Shown: positions 8,197-17,425 of the stretch, one piece after another | How positions within the stretch are numbered: position 1 is the stretch's first letter | How the letters are laid out: each line of letters starts with the position of its first letter | NCBI GenBank assembly: GCA_035631655.1 | Contig: DASQIH010000221.1 | Coordinates: 35,304 to 99,303, forward strand | From: Gp1-AA122 sp035631655 | Lineage (GTDB): Bacteria > Acidobacteriota > Terriglobia > Terriglobales > Acidobacteriaceae | Length of the DNA stretch: 64,000 nucleotides | Reading direction: 5' to 3' | Notes under the pieces: model-generated | What the model saw: the letters and a program-made list of their open reading frames with translations, nothing else | Told to the model about the DNA's origin: nothing | Databases searched by the model: none | Position numbers and translations under genes: made by a program

Positions 8197-9147
8197 CTGC
8201 CCACCCGTAAACCACAATCCGGCCTAAGCTTCCGCCGCCACGTCGCGCCCTTTGCTCCGCTGGCTCTCGCCCTGGCGATGGGCCAGGTTTCAGGGCCGTC
8301 GCGCGCGACTGCTCCTGCCACCACCTTATCGGCGGAAGCCCCAGCAGGCGTGGAAGCGAACCGGGACAATGCGACTGCAGTGCAGTGCGATGATGTCCTG
8401 GATTTTCAGGACTGCCACAGCCGCTTCCCGACCGGATGCAGCCAGGCCTCCGGATATGATGCTGACCTTAACTTTCTGAAGAACCTGCTTATCCCGCCCC
8501 CGCCAGGCGCCAACCCGGCTGTCAAATATTTGGCGCAAAGCGACTACGAAAGTCTCGATGCCAACCTCCCGGACGGCTTGTCAAAAAACAACCACGCCGA
8601 TTTCAAGGACGAACTCGGAAAGATGGGGGAAGGCCAGCTTTTCGGTGTGATCGGCTACTTGTATTACGCCCAGCCCAGCGGAGTGGAGAGCAGTAATTGC
8701 CAGTTGGCCAATGAGGACCCGCCAGAAGGCTCTAACCTGGACTACCACATCGGCATCGGTTTCGACGCGAACCTGGCCCAGCAAGTGCAAGCTGCCACGG
8801 GAAAATCCTCCGCGGCTGCCAAGAAGCTCTTGAAGAGTTTGGAGCAGAACAGCGTCATCGTGGAGATGACGCCCCATTACCGCTTCAACTTTGAGCCCGG
8901 AGTCTGGACGATCGAAAATGTGAAGAACGCGGTCGGCCGCCAAGTCCGGGTCATTGGCCAGTTACTGGTCGACAGCGAGCATAACTTGCCGGCCCAGAAT
9001 TGTGCTATCGCCAAGACCGTCAAGCAGAAGCAATCTTGCTGGCGCGCATCGGTGTGGGAACTTCATCCGGTGGTCAGGTTCCAGGTGTGCAAAACGGCGT
9101 CCTGCTCCCAGGATGATCCGAATTGGGCGGAACTCGGGTCGAGCTAG
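8197..9147 (+). CDS. secreted Cys-containing protein of unknown function, third of the unit
   Basis: A 316-residue protein if read from CTG 8197 (289 from ATG 8278). The CTG start gives a textbook export signal: a basic start (PTRKPQSGLSFRRH), then the hydrophobic APFAPLALALAM, then small residues. The mature part has about ten cysteines, mostly near the N-terminus (ECDD..C..C-like spacing) and C-terminus, suggesting disulfides in the periplasm. The C-terminal third (VEMTPHYRF, QVRVIGQLLVDSEHN, CWRASVWELHPVVRFQVC) looks like a beta-barrel/OB-like domain with a WEIHPV-type motif seen in uncharacterised proteins; that is recollection, not a search. Probably co-transcribed with the two membrane proteins. 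Confidence 0.7.
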   Translation: MPTRKPQSGLSFRRHVAPFAPLALALAMGQVSGPSRATAPATTLSAEAPAGVEANRDNATAVQCDDVLDFQDCHSRFPTGCSQASGYDADLNFLKNLLIPPPPGANPAVKYLAQSDYESLDANLPDGLSKNNHADFKDELGKMGEGQLFGVIGYLYYAQPSGVESSNCQLANEDPPEGSNLDYHIGIGFDANLAQQVQAATGKSSAAAKKLLKSLEQNSVIVEMTPHYRFNFEPGVWTIENVKNAVGRQVRVIGQLLVDSEHNLPAQNCAIAKTVKQKQSCWRASVWELHPVVRFQVCKTASCSQDDPNWAELGSS

Positions 9148-9191
9148 TGGCACGAACTTTGGCGCTGATCGTTCGGAAAGCCTGTGGTGAA

Positions 9192-10430
9192 CTACTCGTA
9201 GCGTAAAGCCTCGATTGGATCCAAGCGCGCAGCCTTGATGGCCGGCAGCATCCCGCTCACAATTCCCACAAAGCTCAGGATGGCGGTGGAAGTCAGTAGT
9301 GTACCCACATGGATAGCCAGGTGAATGTCTCCTTCATCAGCATTTTCAATAAACGCGCTCCACAAGGTCAGCGACCCTACTGACCAGGAAACGAGATAAG
9401 CCAATGCCACCCCGGCCAGGCCGCCGATGAAGGTAATCACCAGAGCTTCCGCCAGGAACTGAAACAGGATGTGCCATCTCCGCGCGCCGAGTGCTTTCTC
9501 GACACCGATTTCCCGCGTCCGCTGCGTCACTGAGACCAGCATGATGTTCATCAGCCCGACCCCACCAATGCCTAGCGTGAGCATGCCGATGAAGCCCAGC
9601 AGGATTTTGATCCCAATCGTGATGGCGTCGAGGTCGGCCAGATCTTTCACCGCATCGAAAACGAAGACGGCTCGCTCATCCTTGGGATCAAAGGTATGGT
9701 GGTAGGCGAGCGAACTGCGTACGGCCTTCACGACTTTGCTGTGGTCTCCTTCGTAATCGAGGGCGATGACATCGAGGTAATAGGTATTCTTGATGTCGCT
9801 CATGGCGCTGTAAGGCACGTACACCATGGCGTTCATGTTGTCGTCGCCATTGGAAAGCATGTGCTTGATGATCCCGATCACCTGGTAGGAAATGCCATCA
9901 ATGCGCACGCTCTCGCCCAGCGCATTCCGCCCGGAAAACAACTTCTTCTTTACGTCTGCACCCAACACGGCTACGCGGCTGTGGGTGAAATCTTCCTGCT
10001 CGCCAAAGAAGCTGCCCTCGCCGATTTCGACGTGTCGGATCTGCTGGTAAGAGGAGTAGGTCCCGCGGATGTCGTAGCTGTTGCTGCGCGTCCCGTAAAC
10101 CACGAGGCTCTGCTTGTTTACTTCGGGGGACATGCGCTTGATCATGGGGACTTCTGCGCGCAGGAAATCCAGATCCTCGCGGCTAAGGCGAATTTGGGTG
10201 CCTGCCTTGCTGCCGCCCGCCTGCAAGGAAGTGCGTCCCGGGAAAATTGCAATCAGATTGCCGCCAAAAGTCTTGAAGGCAACCATCAACGCGTTTTGAA
10301 AACCAGTCCCGTAGGCCAGCAGCAGCACGACCGTGGCAATGCCCCAGGCCATGCCCAACATGGTGAGAAGCGAGCGTCGCTTGTTATAGCGCAGCGCATG
10401 GTATGCCTGTTTGCTCAGGTCCGTAAACAT
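9192..10430 (-). CDS. MacB-type ABC transporter permease
   Basis: A 412-residue permease of the MacB/FtsX fold: one N-terminal membrane helix (MLGMAWGIATVVLLLAYGTG), a large periplasmic MacB-PCD domain (~residues 45-270), and three C-terminal helices. Visible motifs are NIMLVSVTQRTREIGVEKALGAR, and DPIEALRYE at the very end. It would couple to a separate ATPase to drive substrate export or mechanotransmission across the periplasm. It begins 3 nt after the stop of an upstream paralogue, so the two are co-transcribed and could form a heterodimer. No ATP-binding subunit is adjacent. Confidence 0.9.
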   Translation of the reverse strand: MFTDLSKQAYHALRYNKRRSLLTMLGMAWGIATVVLLLAYGTGFQNALMVAFKTFGGNLIAIFPGRTSLQAGGSKAGTQIRLSREDLDFLRAEVPMIKRMSPEVNKQSLVVYGTRSNSYDIRGTYSSYQQIRHVEIGEGSFFGEQEDFTHSRVAVLGADVKKKLFSGRNALGESVRIDGISYQVIGIIKHMLSNGDDNMNAMVYVPYSAMSDIKNTYYLDVIALDYEGDHSKVVKAVRSSLAYHHTFDPKDERAVFVFDAVKDLADLDAITIGIKILLGFIGMLTLGIGGVGLMNIMLVSVTQRTREIGVEKALGARRWHILFQFLAEALVITFIGGLAGVALAYLVSWSVGSLTLWSAFIENADEGDIHLAIHVGTLLTSTAILSFVGIVSGMLPAIKAARLDPIEALRYE

Positions 10431-10433
10431 TGC

Positions 10434-11681
10434 TTATTCCTGCCGCAGTGCTTCCACCGGCGGAAGCAGGGCTGCCTTGCGCGCTGGATAAAGGCCGGCC
10501 ACGATGCCAGCAATCGCCAGGGACAGGATGGCCGTCACTGCAGACGACGGCACAATTCGCGGCGTGTCGAAACCCTCAGGCGCCGGCAGCCTTGCCAACA
10601 AAGCGACAAAGCCCACCGAGACAGCTAGTCCGATACCACCGCTGAAGGCAGTCAGAAAAGCGCCCTCCACAAAGAACTGCGTAAGAATATTGCGGTAGGT
10701 TGCGCCTAATGCTTTCCGAAGTCCGATTTCTTTGGTGCGCTCGGTAACCGACACCAGCATAATGTTGATGATTCCGATTGCCCCCAGTGCCAACGTCACG
10801 ATTCCGACCACTCCCAGGAACCAGTCCATGGCGTCAAAGATTTTGCCTACGCGAATGGATTCTTCGATCGTGTCCCAGTCCTGGAAGGCGTCTTCGGTCT
10901 TCGGATCGAAGCCATGGCGGCGGGCAATAATCTCGTGCAGCTCGCGCTTGGCCGTGAGGTGTTGTTCTTTGGTCAGGGGCCGATAGTTGATGAACGAGAT
11001 TGCGTTTTCCGTGTTCTCTGCCTTTAGAGGGAACAGCATCCGCATAGTCTCAATCGGCACAAATATTCGGCCATTGGTCCCGTTGTTGCCTTCTTTGCCG
11101 ATCTTCTGGATGACGCCAATCACCTCAAAATTAATTCCATTTAACAAGATTGAACCGCCTACCGCAGGGCGGCCGGGAAACGTGTTTTTGAGCAGTTCCC
11201 AGCCCACGACGGCGACGCGGCGATGCTCAGAATTATCCTCATCGTTGAACCAGCGCCCGGGGCTGACCGGCACCGTGCGGATCCGGTCGTAATCCGGCAC
11301 TACCCCGAAAACCTGTCCGTTGGTGCTGCCGTAATCGCTAACTGCCCGGATGTCCTCGCGATTTAAAACGGGCGAGATGGCGCGCAGAAATTTGGCCTGG
11401 TCCCGAATGGCGAGGTAGTCGTCATAGGTAAAGTTGTACGGACGCCCCGACTGAAAGCTGCCTTCCACCGCAGGAATCCGGCCCGGGAAGGCAAACATGA
11501 TGTCTTGGCCTAGGTTAGCTAGTTGCTTGTCCTGACCGCTGCGGAAGCCCTCACCCAATCCCACCAGCAGGAGCAGGGAACCTACACCCCAAGCGATACC
11601 GAACATCGTGAGAAAAGAGCGCAGCTTGTGCGCCCACAGGGTGGACAGCGACTGTGTCACGATATCGAGAAATGTTCGCAT
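10434..11681 (-). CDS. MacB-type ABC transporter permease, upstream paralogue
   Basis: A 415-residue paralogue of the next gene, with the same architecture: a first helix after KLRSFLTMFGIAWGVGSLLLLVG, a periplasmic domain, then NIMLVSVTERTKEIGLRKALGAT and the end PVEALRQE. The frame is open for 77 more codons upstream, but that part has no family resemblance. ATG 11681 puts the standard amphipathic N-terminus (RTFLDIVTQSLSTLWAHK) first. The Shine-Dalgarno is weak. Together with the downstream permease it forms a two-gene unit lacking an ATPase, so its partner must be encoded elsewhere. Confidence 0.88.
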   Translation of the reverse strand: MRTFLDIVTQSLSTLWAHKLRSFLTMFGIAWGVGSLLLLVGLGEGFRSGQDKQLANLGQDIMFAFPGRIPAVEGSFQSGRPYNFTYDDYLAIRDQAKFLRAISPVLNREDIRAVSDYGSTNGQVFGVVPDYDRIRTVPVSPGRWFNDEDNSEHRRVAVVGWELLKNTFPGRPAVGGSILLNGINFEVIGVIQKIGKEGNNGTNGRIFVPIETMRMLFPLKAENTENAISFINYRPLTKEQHLTAKRELHEIIARRHGFDPKTEDAFQDWDTIEESIRVGKIFDAMDWFLGVVGIVTLALGAIGIINIMLVSVTERTKEIGLRKALGATYRNILTQFFVEGAFLTAFSGGIGLAVSVGFVALLARLPAPEGFDTPRIVPSSAVTAILSLAIAGIVAGLYPARKAALLPPVEALRQE

Positions 11682-11921
11682 AGCTGGTGACGTAATCGTC
11701 GCAGAATCAGGCCGGTGGAGCGGCAGGCGAGGGCTCGCACCTGCCACCCCTAGCAGATACGTGGCTAACCTACGCCAGGTTCCACCTGTTTCTGGGCGAG
11801 AAGATGACTTATCTTCGATATTAAACGGAAAGTTGGCCGGATGGTCGAAGCGGCGCCAGAAAATAAGGGCGGAGCTATGTTCTCCGCCCCTTTCTTTCTC
11901 CCTGTACAACACTCACGTGCA

Positions 11922-12713
11922 CTACTGCGGCTTCTCGTTCTTGACCGGAGGCGCACCTGGGGCTGGAGTCTTGAAGCTCATGACCTTGTTGCCTTCGACC
12001 TCCGCGCCGCCCGTTCCTGCTGCCTGGCCGGTTTCGACCCGGAAGTAATAGGTGGTGTTGGGCTGCAGGTTCTTAAGCTGTACACGATGCGTCAGCCCGC
12101 CTTGTCCCCAAGGAGACTCACCCAGCTGCGTCAGGTTGTTAGGATCCGTCCCGTAGGTGACGCGGCTGCTGCCCTTCACGTTAGTCGACCAGGCGACGGT
12201 CGCCGAGTTGCTGGTGACTTCCTCGAGGACCGGGCCGCTGGTGATCTTTACCTTCCCATTCTCGTCGCCGCCAGGCGCCCCTTTTTCAGCGACTTGAGCA
12301 GGCTGGTTGTGAATCGTCGGCTGTCCCTGGGCGGGAGTCTTAAAGCTCATCACACCCTGGCTCTCAGCTTCCGGTCCCGACTGTCCGCGAGCCGACTCGA
12401 CCTGAAAATAATATGTCGTGTTGGGCTGCAGATTCTTGAGCTGCACCCGGTGCGTGGTTCCCGTTGCATAAGGGGACTCTGCCTGCTGCGTGAGGTTGTT
12501 GGCGTCGGTTCCATACCACACGCGGCTGCTGGACGGCTGGTTAGTCGACCATGCGATCATGGCTGAATTGCTGTCCGCAGTCTCGATAATTGGGCCGTTG
12601 GTGATCTGAACGGTCCCGGATTGAGTGGAAGCCTGGGCCGCCATGTTCGGTGACGGCGCCAGAACCAATCCCAACGCCAGCAGCAATGCAATCAAACCTT
12701 GTCTCATAAACAC
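11922..12713 (-). CDS. secreted protein with two FN3-like repeats
   Basis: 263 residues with a clear signal peptide (RQGLIALLLALGLVLAPSP) and two tandem ~95-residue fibronectin type III-like domains. Each runs from a GP(I/V)(I/L)E start through AWSTN, SSRV.YGTD.NNLTQ, HRVQLKNLQPNTTYYF to MSFKTPA. The two repeats are nearly identical in places (HRVQLKNLQPNTTYYF in both), so the duplication is recent or conserved. Similar domains form the N-terminus of purple acid phosphatases, but no phosphatase domain follows. Likely a periplasmic or surface binding/spacer protein. TAGGAGG precedes the ATG. Confidence 0.85.
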   Translation of the reverse strand: MFMRQGLIALLLALGLVLAPSPNMAAQASTQSGTVQITNGPIIETADSNSAMIAWSTNQPSSSRVWYGTDANNLTQQAESPYATGTTHRVQLKNLQPNTTYYFQVESARGQSGPEAESQGVMSFKTPAQGQPTIHNQPAQVAEKGAPGGDENGKVKITSGPVLEEVTSNSATVAWSTNVKGSSRVTYGTDPNNLTQLGESPWGQGGLTHRVQLKNLQPNTTYYFRVETGQAAGTGGAEVEGNKVMSFKTPAPGAPPVKNEKPQ

Positions 12714-13031
12714 ACCCCTCCTAATTGGATTGCTTTACTTAGATTGCAAACGGGATAGACAGTTGTCTGGTGATACGTCAGAAGGCAGGAAAATTCTGAG
12801 GAGGACAGAGCAGCCTGCTATTCCCCTGCTTATCAATGTGATCCCAGCAAGTTCGCCAGGACCCGCAGCTGCGGACTCGGTCGAAACCGCTGGCCCATCG
12901 AACACTAGGCCAGCATCCACTCTGCTAACCAGCCATCCAGGGTGCCGTCTAAGCTGCCGTGTCGCCGCTGTGCGAGCGCTGTCGCTTCCTAGGGCGAAAT
13001 CTGCTGTAACTCAATCTGCAAGGAGGTTTCC
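12714..13031. other. divergent intergenic region without a gene
   Basis: 318 bp between the divergent FN3 protein and DUF2911 genes. It holds two strong Shine-Dalgarno sequences, one at each end (AGGAGG facing left near 12720, and AAGGAGG at about 13020-13026). No ORF, hairpin or convincing promoter hexamers were seen between them. Confidence 0.5.
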
Positions 13032-14093
13032 ATGAATAGACGTCGCGTCCTCGCCTCGCTTGTTGGTCTCGTGTTTCTCGCCAGTTTTTGCCAGGCGCAG
13101 TCTTTCGTTCTGGATCTGCCCCGGACCAGCCAGCACGCGCTGATTAGCCAGCGTGTCGGGATTACCGACATCACCATCAACTACCATCGTCCACTGGTGA
13201 ACGGGAGAAAGATCTGGGGAAGCCTGGTCCCCTACGGCCAGGTTTGGCGCGCCGGGGCCAACGAAAATACCACCATCACATTCAGCGATCCCGTAACCAT
13301 TGAAGGCAAGCCTCTCGACAAAGGCACTTACGGACTGCACATGATTCCGGGAGAAGCCCAATGGACAGTTATCTTTTCCAAGAACTCGACTTCCTGGGGA
13401 AGCTTTACCTATAAGCAGGCGGAAGATGCCCTGCGAGTCAACGTAAAGCCGCAGGCAGCCGAGCTACATGAGGCTCTGACTTATGACTTCGATCAGGTGA
13501 AGCCTAATTCCGCCGTGGTTACACTGGCCTGGGAGAAAGTCGTGGTCCCTTTTACAGTCGGCGTGAATACGAAGGAGCTAGTAGCAGAGAATCTCCACAA
13601 GCAGCTTAGAGGGCTGGCTCAGTACTCGTGGGACGGATGGGATGATGCTGCGAACTACCTGCTCGACAATAACGTCCACCTCGACGAAGCGCTTCAGTAC
13701 GAAGACAAGTCCATCCAGAACGAAGAACGTTTCGAGAACCTGCTGACTAAATCGCGCATCCTCGATGCGCTGGGGCGCAAGGAAGAAGCCACTAGTGCGC
13801 GCGACAAGGCTCTTGCCAAGGCAACCCCGTTGCAACTACACATCTATGCCCGACAGTTGCAGGGACAGAAAAAACAAGACGAAGCGTTTGCGATTTTCCG
13901 TTCCAATTACAAGAAGTATCCCAGCGAATGGTTTGTACACACCGGCATGGCCCGCATCTACTCCGCGCAGGGCGATTTTGACAATGCGGCCAAAGAAATG
14001 AGAAACGCGCTGGCCAGCGCCCCAGAGCAGCAGAAGTCCTACGTGGATGGCCTCGTCAAGCGGCTGGAGGCGAAAGACGATATCAATAAATAG
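13032..14093 (+). CDS. exported DUF2911 protein with TPR-like C-terminus
   Basis: 353 residues. A signal peptide (RRVLASLVGLVFLASFCQA) is followed by a DUF2911 domain at about 25-175, with the family's SQRVG.TDITINYHRP.V.GRKIWG.LVPYG.VWRAGANENT and KPLDKGTYGLHMIPGE..W.VIFSK. Then comes a helical region with TPR-like repeats (EALQYEDKSIQNEERFENLLTK; MARIYSAQGDFDNAAKEMRNAL). The biochemical function of DUF2911 is unknown; it is common in Bacteroidetes and Acidobacteria. AAGGAGG ends about 6 nt before the ATG, so expression is probably strong. Monocistronic, followed by a hairpin repeat. Confidence 0.88.
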   Translation: MNRRRVLASLVGLVFLASFCQAQSFVLDLPRTSQHALISQRVGITDITINYHRPLVNGRKIWGSLVPYGQVWRAGANENTTITFSDPVTIEGKPLDKGTYGLHMIPGEAQWTVIFSKNSTSWGSFTYKQAEDALRVNVKPQAAELHEALTYDFDQVKPNSAVVTLAWEKVVVPFTVGVNTKELVAENLHKQLRGLAQYSWDGWDDAANYLLDNNVHLDEALQYEDKSIQNEERFENLLTKSRILDALGRKEEATSARDKALAKATPLQLHIYARQLQGQKKQDEAFAIFRSNYKKYPSEWFVHTGMARIYSAQGDFDNAAKEMRNALASAPEQQKSYVDGLVKRLEAKDDINK

Positions 14094-14121
14094 AGAAGGT
14101 CGTGCAAATGGAAAAGATTGT

Positions 14122-14170
14122 GGGGGGACGGGTCTGTGACCCGTTCCGGCGGGTCGAAGACCCGCCTCCA
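14122..14170. repeat. two-hairpin GGGTC/GACCC repeat (copy 1)
   Basis: ACGGGTC-tgt-GACCCGT (14128-14144) is followed by GCGGGTC-gaa-GACCCGC (14149-14165) and then CTCCAC. A second copy with the same order and orientation is at 29411-29460. It lies between the DUF2911 gene and the convergent aceE end, where such elements could act as transcript-end structures. Confidence 0.65.
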
Positions 14171-14186
14171 CGCTTCTTTGCGGGGT

Positions 14187-16853
14187 CTAGGCCAAGGCCG
14201 GATTCTTGGTGTCCGGATCGACCCCCAGGTCGCCGAACGCTTTTCGGGCCACGTTCTGGTCGAGCTTGCCATCGCGAGCCAGACGCGATAACGCCGCGCA
14301 CGCGATGGACTCGGCGTTCACCTCGAAGAAGCGGCGCAAGTGCTCGCGGTTATCACTGCGACCAAAGCCGTCGGTACCCAACGTGAGCATTCGACCGGGG
14401 AGCCAGGGTGCTACCTGGTCGGGAACGATCTTCATGTAATCAGTGGCCGCGACGATTGGACCCGGTACGCCGTCCAACGCCGCCTGGATGTAAGGCCGCT
14501 TCGCCGGTTGATCCGGATGCAGTCGGTTCCAGCGTTCCGTTTCCAGGGCTTCGCGCCGCAATTCGCTATAGCTGGTGACGCTCCAAACTCCAGCGGCCAC
14601 ACCGTAGCGCTCGGCCAGAATTTCCTGAGCACGCAGAGCTTCGTTCAGAATGGGCCCACTGCCGAACAGTTGCACCTGCTCCGGTCCCTTGTTCGCCCCA
14701 CTGAAGCGGTAGATGCCCTTTAAGATCCCTTCCTGCACCCCTTCCGGCATGGGCGGCATGGCATAGTTTTCGTTGTAGAGCGTCAAATAGTAGAACCGGT
14801 CTTCACTTAGCTGATACATCCGGCGGATACCGTCCTGCACAATAGTGGCAATCTCGTAGGCGTAGGCTGGATCATAGGCCGTGCAGGTCGGCACCGTACT
14901 AGCCAGCACGTGGCTGTGGCCGTCCTGGTGCTGCAATCCTTCGCCGGCCAGTGTGGTACGCCCCGCGGTGGCACCCATCAGGAAGCCTTTGCCCCGGGCA
15001 TCGGCGAACGCCCAGATCAGATCCTGCACGCGCTGGAAGCCGAACATCGAGTAGAACGTGTAGAAGGGAATCATCTCCACTCCGAAGTTCGAATACGCTG
15101 TGCCCGCCGCGGTGAACGAAGCTGTCGCGCCCGCCTCAGTGATGCCTTCTTCCAGAATCTGCCCGTCCTTCTGCTCCTTGTAGTAGAGGAACATATCGGC
15201 GTCGTGAGGTTTATACAGTTGTCCCTTGGCGGCGTAGATGCCGAATTGCCGGAACAGCGATTCCATGCCGAAGGTGCGTGCCTCGTCGGGAATGATAGGC
15301 ACGATGTGTTTGCCAAGTTGCGGATGCTTCATGAGCATGGTGAGAAGCCGGACAAAAGCCATCGTGCTCGACGGATGGGGTGGCTTGGAGCCCTCGAAGA
15401 ACGGCTTGAAGAACTCGCTCTCCGGAGCGGAAATGCGGCTCACATGGGGCCGCCGCTTCGGCATATATCCGCCCAACTCCTGGCGCCGCTGGTGCAGGTA
15501 CTTCATCTCCGGACTGTCATCGGGCGGACGATAGAACTTCAACTCCTTAGCGACATCATCCGGCAGGTGAATGTCGAAGTACTGCCGGAACAGCTCGACG
15601 GCACCTTCATTCAGCTGTTTTTGCTGGTGGGTTGGGTTGCGCGATTGAATGTCGGGGACGCCATAGCCTTTGATGGTCTTGGCGAGGATAACCGTGGGCC
15701 GGCCTTTGTGTTCCACTGCCCGTCGATAGGCGTTATAAACCTTCACGGGATCGTGCCCACCGCGGCGGAGGTTCCAGACCTCTTCGTCGCTCATGTCGGC
15801 CACGAGTTGCAGAGTTTCCGGATACTTGCCGAAAAACTCGCTGCGCACAAACTCGCCGCCCTTGGCCTTGTACGACTGGTATTCGCCGTCGACGCACTCT
15901 CCCATCAACTTCACCAGCATCCCGCTCCTGTCACGTTCCAGCAGCGGATCCCAGTTCGAGCCCCACAGCACCTTGATGACATTCCACCCGGAGCCGTGGA
16001 AAGAGGCTTCCAACTCCTGAATGATGCTCCCGTTGCCCCGCACCGGGCCGTCGAGCCGCTGCAAGTTGCAGTTGACGACGAAGATCAGGTTATCGAGTTC
16101 CTCGCGCGACGCTAGCGTTATTGACCCCAGGGATTCGGGCTCATCCATTTCGCCATCGCCCAGAAACGCCCAGATCTTGCGCCCCGTGACCGGAATCAGA
16201 CTGCGATTCTCCAGGTAACGCATGAAACGTGCCATATAGATGGCGGTAATGGGAGAGAGGCCCATCGAAACTGTAGGGTGCATCCAGAAATCGGGCATCA
16301 GCCAGGGATGCGGATAGGATGACAGTCCCGGGTGATCCCGCAGTTCATGGCGGAAGTTTAGGAGATGTTCCTCGGTCAGGCGTCCTTCCAGGAACGCGCG
16401 TGCATAAATGCCTGGCGCAGAGTGACCCTGGAAAAAGACAATGTCCCCGGGTTGATCCCCATAGCTGGCATGCAAGAAATGGTTGAAAGCCACCTCAATC
16501 AGGGTAGCAATCGAAGCATAGCTGGCGATGTGCCCACCGATGCCGTGATCCAACTTGTTCTGCCGGCTGACCATGGCGAGAGCGTTCCAGCGGGTCAAGC
16601 TCTTGATGGTGCGCTCCAGTGCGCGGTCCCCAGGGAAGGGAACTTCTTCGGATTTCGGGATCGTGTTTATGTAGGGCGTGTTGTGACGGATAGGAAGCTT
16701 GACCCCGAGCAATTTGGCGTGTTCCGCTAGGCGGGCCAGCATCTTCGCGCCGTGTTCCGGCCCTTCTTCTTCCACGATCTGCTCGAACGCTTCCAGCCAC
16801 TCGGCCGTTTCCTGCGAATCCAAGCGCGGACGCTCATCCAATTTCTGCTGCAT
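14187..16853 (-). CDS. aceE: pyruvate dehydrogenase E1 component, homodimeric type
   Basis: Thiamine-diphosphate-dependent decarboxylation of pyruvate and acetylation of the lipoyl E2 subunit, linking glycolysis to the TCA cycle. 888 residues, the normal length for the fused alpha2-type E1. Seen: GGHIASYASIATLIEVAFNHF and VFFQGHSAPGIYARAFLEGRL near the N-terminus, the ThDP motif GDGE..EPES, KTIKGYG, a pyrimidine-domain stretch LMGATAGRTTLAGEGLQHQDG, and the C-terminal GTDGFGRSD. It stands alone: no E2 (aceF) or E3 (lpd) is beside it, so the complex is assembled from dispersed genes. Confidence 0.97.
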   Translation of the reverse strand: MQQKLDERPRLDSQETAEWLEAFEQIVEEEGPEHGAKMLARLAEHAKLLGVKLPIRHNTPYINTIPKSEEVPFPGDRALERTIKSLTRWNALAMVSRQNKLDHGIGGHIASYASIATLIEVAFNHFLHASYGDQPGDIVFFQGHSAPGIYARAFLEGRLTEEHLLNFRHELRDHPGLSSYPHPWLMPDFWMHPTVSMGLSPITAIYMARFMRYLENRSLIPVTGRKIWAFLGDGEMDEPESLGSITLASREELDNLIFVVNCNLQRLDGPVRGNGSIIQELEASFHGSGWNVIKVLWGSNWDPLLERDRSGMLVKLMGECVDGEYQSYKAKGGEFVRSEFFGKYPETLQLVADMSDEEVWNLRRGGHDPVKVYNAYRRAVEHKGRPTVILAKTIKGYGVPDIQSRNPTHQQKQLNEGAVELFRQYFDIHLPDDVAKELKFYRPPDDSPEMKYLHQRRQELGGYMPKRRPHVSRISAPESEFFKPFFEGSKPPHPSSTMAFVRLLTMLMKHPQLGKHIVPIIPDEARTFGMESLFRQFGIYAAKGQLYKPHDADMFLYYKEQKDGQILEEGITEAGATASFTAAGTAYSNFGVEMIPFYTFYSMFGFQRVQDLIWAFADARGKGFLMGATAGRTTLAGEGLQHQDGHSHVLASTVPTCTAYDPAYAYEIATIVQDGIRRMYQLSEDRFYYLTLYNENYAMPPMPEGVQEGILKGIYRFSGANKGPEQVQLFGSGPILNEALRAQEILAERYGVAAGVWSVTSYSELRREALETERWNRLHPDQPAKRPYIQAALDGVPGPIVAATDYMKIVPDQVAPWLPGRMLTLGTDGFGRSDNREHLRRFFEVNAESIACAALSRLARDGKLDQNVARKAFGDLGVDPDTKNPALA

Positions 16854-17425
16854 GAATATCCTTCAGATGAAATATCGGTTCAATTGCGCGCAAGAGTAAG
16901 CGGGAAGATCCGAACCCCAATCTTTCCTTCTAATTATAGTCGAGAACCGCCACCATTCCTGAATGGGCAAGGGTGCGCTCTAGGATTCGGACCCACTCCA
17001 TCCTCGTAGAGTTAGATGAGCCTCGGCAAGTTACGGAAGCAGCGGAAAGGACGGGGCGGGAGGGCTCAATTCCGCCAAAAGGTGTCCAGCCGCCATCGAA
17101 ACCTGGTCATCCCGAGCGAGGGCTTCAGCCCAAGTCGAGAGACCTGGTGTTTTCAGCTGGCTGGCGAGCCGTGGTAGCGCCGCGGTCCCGGCGGCGGTCA
17201 CGCGGGCGTCCCGCCCGCGCCTCGGGCCGGCAAGATGCCGGCGCTACGCCACCGCCCTGCCAGGTCTCGAAAAGCGCGAGACTTGGATCTCCCCGCCCGG
17301 TTCTAGGGACTATAAAAAAAATCGATTGGACGACTCTTGGGGTGAGAATTAATTTCCATACTAGACACTTTGGTTACAGTTAAACAGGATTTTCAAACCG
17401 TTTCCATTCTCTTTGACGGAATCGC
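16854..17425. other. intergenic region with nested palindromes, no gene
   Basis: 572 bp between divergent aceE and the amt unit. No supported ORF. 17095-17275 is packed with GC-rich inverted repeats, including GAGACCTGG (17139-17147) facing CCAGGTCTC (17260-17268), and GCGGGCG..CGCCCGC-type hairpins between them. Downstream, 17308-17425 is AT-rich and is the likely promoter/leader of the amt unit, but no convincing -35/-10 pair was found. Confidence 0.5.
17139..17268. repeat. nested palindromic repeat cluster
   Basis: The outer arms GAGACCTGG and CCAGGTCTC enclose about 110 bp that itself contains several GC-rich hairpins (ACGCGGGCG/CGCCCGCG and GCCGGC palindromes). The left arm adjoins a GGTCATCCCGAGCGAGG stretch (about 17105-17121) related to the GTCATYCTGAGC repeat family. 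Confidence 0.5.

Noticed and set aside
14910..16115. 401-codon plus-strand open frame
   Set aside because: Antisense shadow of aceE, with no family motif.
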